DNA of 38,128 nucleotides from Caulobacteraceae bacterium. GTDB lineage: Bacteria; Pseudomonadota; Alphaproteobacteria; Caulobacterales; Caulobacteraceae. The DNA lies in assembly GCA_947475465.1 (NCBI GenBank), contig CANJLK010000032.1, positions 1 to 38,128 on the forward strand, written 5' to 3'. The notes below the pieces were generated by a model. The model was not told where the DNA came from. It searched no databases and saw nothing but the letters and a program-made list of their open reading frames with translations. Positions 25,190-31,782 of the stretch are shown piece by piece (position 1 is the stretch's first letter; each line of letters begins with the position of its first letter). Made by a program: the position numbers and the translations under genes.

Positions 25190-27405
25190 GACAGGAGGAC
25201 CACCGCGAAGGCGGGCTCGTCGCTGGCCCAGGCGCGTTCAAGCGTCCAGCCCGCCTCCTTCGCCAGCCTGGCGAAGCCGTCGACGGTGAACTTGCAGGAG
25301 TTCTCCGTATGGATGGTTTCGCCGGCCGCGAAGCGGAACATCTGGCCAGCGACGCGAACATCCTGATCGCGCAGGCTTACCAAATGCATCTCGATCCGGC
25401 TGTCGGCCCCATTCCACACCGCGCGGTGCGAAAAAGCGTCGAGATCGAAGTCGCCCCCGATTTCGCGATTGATGCGGGCGAGAAGGTTGAGATTGAACGC
25501 CGCCGTCACCCCCTTGGAGTCGTCATAGGCGGCCACCAGCGTCGCCTCAGGCTTGACGAGATCGATGCCCACAAGAAAGCCTGCGTCAGGTCCCAGGAGG
25601 CGCCTTGCGGTCCTGAGGAACGCCCTCGCCTCGTCTGGGGTGAAATTGCCAATGGTCGAGCCTGGGAAGAAACCCACGACCGGGCGGCCTTCGGTGGCGG
25701 CCGGCAGATCAAGCGCGCGGGTGAAATCGTCGGCCAGGGGCGCGACCTGGACCGCGGGATAGTCACGCCGGATCGCCGCCGCGGCGTCGGTCAGCGCTTC
25801 GGGACTGATGTCGATGGGCGCGTAGACCGCAATCTGCTGCGCCGCGTCGAGCAGGATCCGGGTCTTGGTGCTGGCTCCGCTGCCGAATTCCACCAGCGCC
25901 GCGTCCTCAGGAATGTAGCTGGCGATTTCGCGCGCGGAGCGGCGCAGCAGCGCGATCTCCGTGCGGGTGGGATAGTATTCCTCGAGGTCGCAGATCGCCT
26001 CGAACAGGCGCGAGCCTTCGGCGTCGTAGAAATGCTTTGGCGGGATCTGCTTTTGCGGCTTCGCCAGGCCCTCAAGCACGTCGGTCTGGAAGGCAGAAGC
26101 ATCCGATCTCGCGGTCTCGGGACCGGCGTCCTGGGCGAGACGTACGCCGGAGAACATCCACCGCTGATGCGGGGCGAAGAAGTTGCGGTAGGTGGGACGC
26201 ACGTGGCCCCCCGGCGTCACGCAGGCGCCGCCACGCAGGACGAACTGCCCGGCCATGAACTTGCCGTTGTATTCCCCCACCGCGCCCGGCGCGGGCTGGA
26301 AACCCGGATAGGGCGAATAGGCGCTGCGCGTCCATTCCCAGAGGTCTCCGAACATCTGCCGCAGGCCGGAGCCCGGCGGTGGCGGGGCGGCGTCCAATCG
26401 GCCGCTGGTGAGCAGGTTGCCGGCTACGGGTAGGTCCGCCGCGGCGTGCTCCCACTCCGCCTCGGTCGGCAGGCGTGCGCCGGCCCAGGCCGCGAAGGCC
26501 TCGGCTTCATAGAAGCTGACATGGCTGACGGGCGCGGCCGGGTCGACCGCACGCAGGCCGTGCAGGGTCATGGCCTGCCAGCCGCTCTCGCCCTCCTGCC
26601 AGTACAGCGGGGCGGACCAGCCCTCCTCCCGGACCCGGGTCCAGCCTTCGGAGAGCCAGAGCTCCGGGCGCCGGTAGCCGCCGTCGGCCATGAAGGCCAT
26701 CCATTCGCCGTTGGTCACCAGTCGGTCGGCGAGCGCGAAGGGTTCGAGCCATGTCTTGTGCCGCGGCCCTTCGTTGTCGAACGCGAACCCGCCGCCAGCA
26801 TGACCGATTTCGACCAGGCCGCCCTCGAAGCGCTGGAAGGCGGCGGGTGCGGGCGTGCGCCCGGGATCTGCGGATTTTGGCGGCGCATAGGCCGGCTGCA
26901 GCGGCGACTGGGCGAACAGGTGGAGGATGTCCATCAGGACGAGTTCCTGATGCTGCTCCTCGTGGGCGAGGCCCAGATCCAGGAGGTCTTCTAATGCCGC
27001 CCCGCCCTGCGCCAGGAGGCGGCCCATCGCCTCATCCACATAGGCGCGGTAGGCGGTCACGTCGTCCAGCGACGGCCGGGTTATGAGCCCGCGCTGCGGT
27101 CTGGGCTGCCGGGGGCCCAGCGCCTCGTAATAGGAATTGAACAGGTAGTGGAACTTCGGATCGAAGACCTTGTAACCGGCCAGGTTCGGCAGAAGCAGGA
27201 AGGTCTCGAAGAACCAGGTGGTGTGGGCCAGGTGCCACTTGGTCGGGCTGGCGTCGGGCATGGACTGGGCCAGCTGGTCTTCCGCGGTCAGCGAGCGCGT
27301 CAGGGCCTCGGTCGCTTGCCTCACCGTGTGATAGCGATCACGGACAGGCGCTTTCACCGGCGCCTTGGGCGGCGCAAGCCGGGGTTTGTTCTCGGAGTGC
27401 GCCAT
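25186..27405 (-). CDS. Fused ergothioneine biosynthesis protein EgtB-EgtD
   Basis: This single 739-residue chain joins two enzymes of ergothioneine-type synthesis. Residues about 1-425 are EgtB: a DinB-like iron-binding domain with LAHTTWF (His61) and His148-x3-His152-x-Glu154, then an FGE-sulfatase-like domain (RLPTEAEWEHAA, FGDLWEWTRSAYSPYPGF, FVLRGGACVTP, YRNFFAPHQRWMFSGVRLA). EgtB is the iron sulfoxide synthase coupling a thiol to hercynine. Residues about 437-739 are EgtD, the SAM-dependent histidine N-alpha-trimethylase: AFQTDVLEGLAKPQKQIPPK, EYYPTRTEI, and the SAM loop VEFGSGASTKTRILLDA. A linker of only about 12 residues joins them, with no stop or frame change. No egtA, egtC or egtE is seen here. 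An exact EcfG-type promoter lies 75 bases upstream of the ATG. Confidence 0.93.
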   Translation of the reverse strand: MAHSENKPRLAPPKAPVKAPVRDRYHTVRQATEALTRSLTAEDQLAQSMPDASPTKWHLAHTTWFFETFLLLPNLAGYKVFDPKFHYLFNSYYEALGPRQPRPQRGLITRPSLDDVTAYRAYVDEAMGRLLAQGGAALEDLLDLGLAHEEQHQELVLMDILHLFAQSPLQPAYAPPKSADPGRTPAPAAFQRFEGGLVEIGHAGGGFAFDNEGPRHKTWLEPFALADRLVTNGEWMAFMADGGYRRPELWLSEGWTRVREEGWSAPLYWQEGESGWQAMTLHGLRAVDPAAPVSHVSFYEAEAFAAWAGARLPTEAEWEHAAADLPVAGNLLTSGRLDAAPPPPGSGLRQMFGDLWEWTRSAYSPYPGFQPAPGAVGEYNGKFMAGQFVLRGGACVTPGGHVRPTYRNFFAPHQRWMFSGVRLAQDAGPETARSDASAFQTDVLEGLAKPQKQIPPKHFYDAEGSRLFEAICDLEEYYPTRTEIALLRRSAREIASYIPEDAALVEFGSGASTKTRILLDAAQQIAVYAPIDISPEALTDAAAAIRRDYPAVQVAPLADDFTRALDLPAATEGRPVVGFFPGSTIGNFTPDEARAFLRTARRLLGPDAGFLVGIDLVKPEATLVAAYDDSKGVTAAFNLNLLARINREIGGDFDLDAFSHRAVWNGADSRIEMHLVSLRDQDVRVAGQMFRFAAGETIHTENSCKFTVDGFARLAKEAGWTLERAWASDEPAFAVVLLS

Positions 27406-27479
27406 TCAGTCCCCCTGGGGCCGCCCCCGGCAGGCCCGCGCGCCCACCCGTCTAAGCTAGGCGCCCGCGCCCGAGAAGC

Positions 27480-27504
27480 AACGGGGCGAGGCTTTCGCGG
27501 TTCC
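27480..27504 (-). promoter_or_regulatory. EcfG-type general-stress promoter for the egtBD fusion gene
   Basis: On the minus strand GGAAC (27504-27500), 16 bases, then CGTT (27483-27480). This matches the established alphaproteobacterial EcfG/SigT promoter pattern GGAAC-N16/17-CGTT exactly. The -10 element ends 74 bases before the egtBD ATG. The divergent sigma-factor gene has an equally exact copy on the other strand 35 bases away. Confidence 0.75.
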
Positions 27505-27538
27505 AAAAAGAATCCGCCACCGCGGGGAAGTCACACCC

Positions 27539-27563
27539 GGAACGGTTGCATAGGGGCCGCGTT
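27539..27563 (+). promoter_or_regulatory. EcfG-type general-stress promoter for the sigma-factor gene
   Basis: GGAAC (27539-27543), 16 bases, then CGTT (27560-27563), an exact match to the EcfG/SigT pattern. It ends 61 bases before the ATG of the EcfG-like sigma gene, so the sigma factor (or another EcfG in the cell) probably drives its expression. Confidence 0.75.
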
Positions 27564-27624
27564 CACCGGGCGCCGGAGCGGTAGAGGGCAGTCCGCCCTG
27601 TCGCCGGCGAAAGCTGAGGCCGCC

Positions 27625-28164
27625 ATGACCGCGACGTCCGCCTGGCGCGAGGATGTCATAGGCCTGATACCCGCCCTGCGGGCCTTCGCCTGGTCGCTGA
27701 GCCACAATGGCGCGGATGCCGACGACCTGGTGCAGGACACTCTGATCAAGGCGTGGAGCAACCGCGCGCGCTTCGAACCCGGCACCAACCTGAGGGCTTG
27801 GCTCTTCACCATCCTGCGCAACACCTACTACACCCAGGCAACCCGGCGACGCCGGGAGGTTCGTGACGAGACCGGCGAATACGCCGGCGCCCTGAAGGTA
27901 GGCGCGACCCAGGAATGGAGCGTGGCGATGCACGCCCTACAGGCCGCCCTTCGCCAGCTTCCCCCCGAGCACCGCGAAGCCCTGATCCTGGTGGGCGCGG
28001 CGGGCCTTTCCTACGAAGAAGCCGCCGAGATTTGCGGCTGCGCCCTGGGCACCATCAAGAGCCGTGTGAACCGCGCCCGCGTCCGACTGCTGAAGCTCAT
28101 GGACGCCAAGGACGCCGGTGATGTCATCGCCCTCGAACCGCGCGCCTATGGGAGACGCAACTAG
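27625..28164 (+). CDS. EcfG-like (ECF15-type) RNA polymerase sigma factor
   Basis: EcfG sigma factors run the alphaproteobacterial general stress response, normally held by the anti-sigma factor NepR until PhyR is phosphorylated. The 179-residue protein has region 2 (VIGLIPALRAFAWSLSHN, then ADADDLVQDTLIKAW, FEPGTNLRAWLFTILRNTYY) and region 4 (LRQLPPEHREALILVGAAGL, SYEEAAEICGCALGTIKSRV, NRARVRLLKLM). The ILVGAAGLSYEEAAEICGC stretch is very close to known EcfG proteins. I chose the ATG at 27625, with TGAGG upstream. No nepR- or phyR-like gene is adjacent, so this may be a second EcfG copy like SigU of Caulobacter. It is divergent from egtBD. Confidence 0.9.
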   Translation: MTATSAWREDVIGLIPALRAFAWSLSHNGADADDLVQDTLIKAWSNRARFEPGTNLRAWLFTILRNTYYTQATRRRREVRDETGEYAGALKVGATQEWSVAMHALQAALRQLPPEHREALILVGAAGLSYEEAAEICGCALGTIKSRVNRARVRLLKLMDAKDAGDVIALEPRAYGRRN

Positions 28165-28181
28165 GGCCCCGGCCGTCCGTT
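28157..28181 (+). promoter_or_regulatory. Near-match EcfG-type promoter overlapping the sigma gene stop codon
   Basis: GCAAC (28157-28161), 16 bases, then CGTT (28178-28181): one mismatch from the EcfG pattern. It overlaps the last codons of the sigma-factor gene and ends 35 bases before the ATG of the 73-residue protein, a suitable distance for a promoter. Confidence 0.35.
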
Positions 28182-28216
28182 CTCATTTTCGGGGGTGGAA
28201 GGGAAAGGTGACGACG

Positions 28217-28438
28217 ATGCCCAAGCACGCGAAAAATACAGATCCAGAACCGACCGGCGCCGCAGAGCGATCCTTCGACGCCGACCGCACGCGGGCCGAA
28301 TTCGAACGTGACCAAGCCGAATACGCCCGCCGCTATGAACGCCACGGCGGCCACGAAGACGAACGCGGCAGCCGCTTCGGCTTTTTCGGCGGCGACGACG
28401 CGGCCACGGGCGAACAAGTGAAGGGCAAGAACGGCTGA
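28217..28438 (+). CDS. Small charged hypothetical protein downstream of the sigma factor
   Basis: I do not recognise the family. The 73-residue product (start MPKHAKNTDPEP) is strongly hydrophilic. It has a central helical run rich in Arg/Glu/Asp (FDADRTRAEFERDQAEYARR) and a Gly-rich C-terminus containing FGFFGGDDAA. It has no membrane segment or signal peptide. It does not look like NepR, which has a conserved LRxxYdxvlxEPvPdrf-type segment. I chose the ATG at 28217, preceded by GGGAAAGG; an earlier in-frame ATG at 28118 would overlap the sigma gene. Position and the near-match promoter suggest a general-stress gene. A mRNA for it might also come from the sigma promoter. Confidence 0.65.
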   Translation: MPKHAKNTDPEPTGAAERSFDADRTRAEFERDQAEYARRYERHGGHEDERGSRFGFFGGDDAATGEQVKGKNG

Positions 28439-28503
28439 CTGAACCGGCAAGGGACCGGCCGCGACGCCTTCCTGGACGACGGGAAGCGGGCTAAGCGTGC
28501 GTC

Positions 28504-29556
28504 ATGTCCGTCGACCTGATGTTCCAGCAGGCCAACGCCGCCCATCGGGCGGGGGCCTGGGCGCAGGCCGAAGCCCAGTACCTTGAGCTGAGACAGCACC
28601 ATCCTCTTTTCGCCAACCACAACCTGGGCGTGGTCTATGTGGCCACCGGGCGATTTGCCGAGGCTGAGGCGGCGTTCCGCGCGGCCCTGGCCATAGACCC
28701 CGACTGCGCTGCGCCGCGCCACAGCCTTGGCGCCCTGCTCCTGGCCGAGGGGCGATATTCCGACGGGTGGCCCTTGCACGAGGCCCGCCGCGAACTGCCA
28801 CAGTTGGGCATACCGCGCCCGTCCCTGCCCTATCCCGAGTGGACCGGCCAGGACCTGGCGGGCAAGCGCCTGCTGGTGGTCTACGAGCAGGGCCTGGGGG
28901 ACCAGATCCAGCTCGCGCGGCTGGCGCCTATCCTGGCCGCGCGGGGCGCGGAAGTCATCCTCACCTGCTCACCGCCGCTGGCCCGGCTGTTCCGCGGCCT
29001 GGCGGCTCAAGTCCTGCCGGTCACGCCGGGATTCGTTCCGCCGCGCGCCGACTATTGGGCGCTGATCCACTCCCTGCCGCTTCGGATGGGGCTCACCCTG
29101 GAAAGCCTGCCGAACCAGCCCTACCTGGCCGGCGCCGCGGCGATCTCGACCGGCGGCGGGGTGGGCGTGGTCGCCCGCGGCGCTCCCAGCCACGTCAACG
29201 ACCGCTTCCGCTCCCTGCAGGGCGATGACGCCGCCGCCCTCCTGGCCCCGGGCCGCGACCTGGCGCCTGAGGCCACCGGCGCGGACGATTTCCAGGACAC
29301 CGCCGAGATCGTCGGAGGCCTGGACCTGGTGATCGCGGTCGACACGTCCGTCGCGCATCTGGCCGGCGCCATGGGCAAGCCGGTGTGGATTCTGCTGTCC
29401 GCCGTGGAGACGGACTGGCGCTGGCTCAGGAATCGAACCGACAGCCCCTGGCACCCGAGCGCGCGTCTCTACCGGCAGGCCTCCGCCGGCGTCTGGGCCC
29501 CGGTGCTGGCGCAGGTGCGGCGCGACCTGGCGGCCCTGGGACTGGACCGCCGATGA
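28504..29556 (+). CDS. TPR-repeat protein with GT9/heptosyltransferase-like C-terminal domain
   Basis: Residues about 1-95 are TPR repeats (for example NHNLGVVYVATGRFAEAEAA and RHSLGALLLAEGRYSDGWPL). Residues about 115-345 resemble the glycosyltransferase-B fold found behind TPRs in bacterial proteins: LLVVYEQGLGDQIQLARLAP, then DTAEIVGGLDLVIAVDTSVA, HLAGAMGKPVWILLSAVETD and WRWLRNRTDSPWHPSARLYR. Such proteins are often annotated as glycosyltransferases, but activity is mostly unproven. The middle of the domain (about residues 215-265) is shorter than usual. The stop overlaps the kynureninase ATG as ATGA, so the two are translationally coupled, an unexpected partner. Confidence 0.82.
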   Translation: MSVDLMFQQANAAHRAGAWAQAEAQYLELRQHHPLFANHNLGVVYVATGRFAEAEAAFRAALAIDPDCAAPRHSLGALLLAEGRYSDGWPLHEARRELPQLGIPRPSLPYPEWTGQDLAGKRLLVVYEQGLGDQIQLARLAPILAARGAEVILTCSPPLARLFRGLAAQVLPVTPGFVPPRADYWALIHSLPLRMGLTLESLPNQPYLAGAAAISTGGGVGVVARGAPSHVNDRFRSLQGDDAAALLAPGRDLAPEATGADDFQDTAEIVGGLDLVIAVDTSVAHLAGAMGKPVWILLSAVETDWRWLRNRTDSPWHPSARLYRQASAGVWAPVLAQVRRDLAALGLDRR

Positions 29557-30791
29557 GCAGCTTGCGGGACGCGGCGATCGCCCGCGACGTCGCCGATCCC
29601 CTCGCGCGTTTCCGAGCGGCCTTTAGTCTGCCAGCTGGCGTTATCTACCTGAACGGCAACTCCCTTGGCCCACCGCCCGGGACGGCACTGGCCAGTTTGG
29701 CTGCAGTCGCAACGGAAGAATGGGGCCAAGGGCTGATCGGCAGCTGGAATTCGGCCGGCTGGATCGAGGCTCCCACACGGATCGGCGACAAGATCGCGCG
29801 CCTGATCGGCGCGAAGGCCGGCGAGGTCGTGGTGGCGGATTCGACCTCGGTGAACCTCTTCAAGCTGGCGGCGGGGGCATTGTCCCTGCGCCCGGGGCGG
29901 CGAACCATCCTGTCGGAAGTCGGCAACTTTCCCACCGACCTCTATGTCCTGCAGGGACTTTCGGCGCTCACGCCAGGCCAGGCGCGGCTCAAGGCCGTGG
30001 CGCCGGAAGCCCTGATCGAGGCGATCGACGCCGATGTCGCCGTCGTGGTCCTGACCCAAGTGCACTACAAGTCCTCGCGGCGCTGGGACATGGCGGCGGT
30101 GACGGCGGCGGCCCACGCCAAGGGCGCGCTGATCCTATGGGATCTCAGCCATTCGACCGGCGCGGTGGCAGTGGACCTGGGCGCCTGTCGGGCCGACCTG
30201 GCGATCGGCTGTGGCTACAAGTACCTGAACGGCGGGCCTGGCGCGCCGGCCTATCTGTTCGTGGCCCAGCGTCACCAGCAGGCGATCCGCTCGCCGCTGA
30301 CCGGCTGGATGGGCCACGCCGAGCCGTTCGCCTTTGATGATGACTATCGGCCCGCGCCCGACATCCGCGCCCAGGTGACCGGCACGCCGCCAATTCTGGG
30401 CCTGGCCGCCCTGGAAGCCGGCGTCGACCTGCAACTCGAAGCCGACCCGGCGCAGGTCGAGGCTAAGGGCGCGGCCCTGGCCGAGGCGTTCCGGGCCGCC
30501 GTCAGTCCCAGGCTGGAGGCGCGAGGCCTCGACCTCGCCAGTCCGGCGGCGGCGGCCGACCGCGGTCTTCACCTGGCGTTCCGTCATCCGGCGGCCTACG
30601 CCATCGTGCGGGCCATGGCGGCGCGGGGCGTGATCGGCGACTTTCGCGCCCCCGACGCCGCCCGCTTCGGCTTCTCGCCGTTGTTCCTGAGCTACCTCGA
30701 CATCCACAATGCCGCAGAGCACTTCGTCGAGGTCGTCGAGAGCGGTGAATTCAATCGCCCCGAGCATCAGGTCCGGGCCGCGGTGACCTGA
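29553..30791 (+). CDS. kynU: Kynureninase
   Basis: Kynureninase is a PLP enzyme that splits kynurenine into anthranilate and alanine in tryptophan breakdown. The 412-residue protein has the family features YLNGNSLGPPP, GLIGSWNSAGWIEAP, DSTSVNLFKLAAGAL, VHYKSSRRWDMAAV, LWDLSHSTGAVAVDLG and the PLP lysine in GCGYKYLNGGPGAPAYLFV (Lys223). FGFSPLFLSYLDI is also conserved. The ATG at 29553 overlaps the upstream stop in ATGA. No other kynurenine-pathway gene (tryptophan dioxygenase, formamidase) is in the window. A strong hairpin follows the stop by 21 bases. Confidence 0.94.
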   Translation: MSSLRDAAIARDVADPLARFRAAFSLPAGVIYLNGNSLGPPPGTALASLAAVATEEWGQGLIGSWNSAGWIEAPTRIGDKIARLIGAKAGEVVVADSTSVNLFKLAAGALSLRPGRRTILSEVGNFPTDLYVLQGLSALTPGQARLKAVAPEALIEAIDADVAVVVLTQVHYKSSRRWDMAAVTAAAHAKGALILWDLSHSTGAVAVDLGACRADLAIGCGYKYLNGGPGAPAYLFVAQRHQQAIRSPLTGWMGHAEPFAFDDDYRPAPDIRAQVTGTPPILGLAALEAGVDLQLEADPAQVEAKGAALAEAFRAAVSPRLEARGLDLASPAAAADRGLHLAFRHPAAYAIVRAMAARGVIGDFRAPDAARFGFSPLFLSYLDIHNAAEHFVEVVESGEFNRPEHQVRAAVT

Positions 30792-30812
30792 CAGCCGCTT
30801 GTCGCGGCCAAC

Positions 30813-30844
30813 GCGCAGGCCCTGGCTCTCCCCAGGACCTGCGC
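30813..30844. terminator. Bidirectional terminator-like hairpin between kynU and the PEP-CTERM gene
   Basis: GCGCAGGCCCTGG (30813-30825) and CCAGGACCTGCGC (30832-30844) form a 13-base stem with one mismatch and a six-base loop. It lies in the 69-base gap between two convergent genes. There is no T-run on either side, as is common in GC-rich genomes. Confidence 0.6.
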
Positions 30845-30860
30845 CCCGACGCTCGCCGGA

Positions 30861-31658
30861 CTAGGCGAACATCCGGCGGCTGCGGCGCAGGGTGACGCCG
30901 ACGCCGCCGAAACCCATGATCATCAAGGCCCAGGCGGCCGGTTCCGGAACCGTGCCCGAGCCGGGAACGGGCGGTGGCGCGCCATTGCCGCTGCGATAGC
31001 CGTCGCTGAAGGCCAGGCTGAAGCCGCCGAAGGCGCCGTCGATGGTGATGTCGGGGTCTGCGTAGGCATAGCCATAGCCGCGGAAATGCTCGCCGTCGGC
31101 GGAGAGCGAGGCGGTGACGTGCAGGCTCACGTAGTTGACGATCCCCGGCATGACCCAGAAGTCCTGGACGTCGTCATAGGACTGCTGGCCGTCGAATCCC
31201 GGCGCCATGCCCAGGTTGACCTGTGCGCTGCTGTTGTAGCCCGTGATGTAGACGTTCGCGGTGGTCCCGGCCTGGATGTCCGTGTTCAGTTGCTTGATCA
31301 GGGCCACGACATGGGCGTGCATGAGCACGGGGTCCGTCCCCTCGCCGGTGACGCTGAAATAGTACTTCAGATCGCCGATCGCCGAGGCGCCGTACTCCGG
31401 AAATGTCGTCGCCTGGGCGAAGGCGAAGACGGAGGGCGCGTTGCCCCCGGCGATGTTCACGAGGCTGGAGCCCACCTGGGTGACGCCAGGGCCGGTGACG
31501 TCGGCGTAGCCGGTAGAGGGCTGGACCAGGACGAAGCCGTCATATTCCGCGTTCGGCAAGGTGGTTGGGGGAGGTTCGGTCGGGCGTGCGGCGAGCGCCG
31601 GCGCGGCCGTCAGCAACAGAGCCGCGGCGGCGAGTGAAAAGGTCGTGATACGAAACAT
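30861..31658 (-). CDS. Secreted PEPxxWA-CTERM sorting-domain protein
   Basis: The 265-residue protein has a signal peptide (residues 1-23, ending ALAA) and a C-terminal sorting signal: VPEPAAWALMIMGFGGVG followed by the basic LRRSRRMFA. This is the PEPxxWA form of the PEP-CTERM signal typical of alphaproteobacteria, recognised by an exosortase-type system and tied to surface or exopolysaccharide export. The middle domain is beta-rich with no recognised motif. No exosortase or exopolysaccharide genes are in the window. It is divergent from the helix-turn-helix/hydrolase gene, which could control it. Confidence 0.88.
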   Translation of the reverse strand: MFRITTFSLAAAALLLTAAPALAARPTEPPPTTLPNAEYDGFVLVQPSTGYADVTGPGVTQVGSSLVNIAGGNAPSVFAFAQATTFPEYGASAIGDLKYYFSVTGEGTDPVLMHAHVVALIKQLNTDIQAGTTANVYITGYNSSAQVNLGMAPGFDGQQSYDDVQDFWVMPGIVNYVSLHVTASLSADGEHFRGYGYAYADPDITIDGAFGGFSLAFSDGYRSGNGAPPPVPGSGTVPEPAAWALMIMGFGGVGVTLRRSRRMFA

Positions 31659-31743
31659 GAGCAGCCTCTGTACGCGCGCCCTTACGCGGCGCGAGGAACA
31701 CCTCTATGGGGGACCGCCCGTCGGCGGGTCGCCACTTGGGGGG

Positions 31744-31760
31744 TTGACCCGTCTGGTCAA
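31744..31760. promoter_or_regulatory. Palindrome TTGACC-N5-GGTCAA, candidate operator
   Basis: TTGACC (31744-31749) and GGTCAA (31755-31760) are perfect inverted repeats with a five-base spacer. The site lies 23 bases upstream of the GTG of the helix-turn-helix/hydrolase gene, in the divergent region with the PEP-CTERM gene. It may bind a dimeric regulator, perhaps that gene's own product. The left half also resembles a -35 box. Confidence 0.4.
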
Positions 31761-31782
31761 TGCCAATCCCTTGAAGGACATA

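Noticed and set aside
28118..28216. Longer start for the 73-residue protein
   Set aside because: It would overlap the end of the sigma gene by 47 bases, and the internal ATG at 28217 has a good ribosome-binding site.
29385..29552. Longer start for kynureninase
   Set aside because: The extension is the TPR gene read in another frame; the ATG at 29553 in an ATGA overlap fits the family N-terminus.
31693..31720. GGAAC upstream of the HTH/hydrolase gene as a further EcfG promoter
   Set aside because: No CGTT occurs 16 or 17 bases downstream; only a CGTC at a longer spacing.
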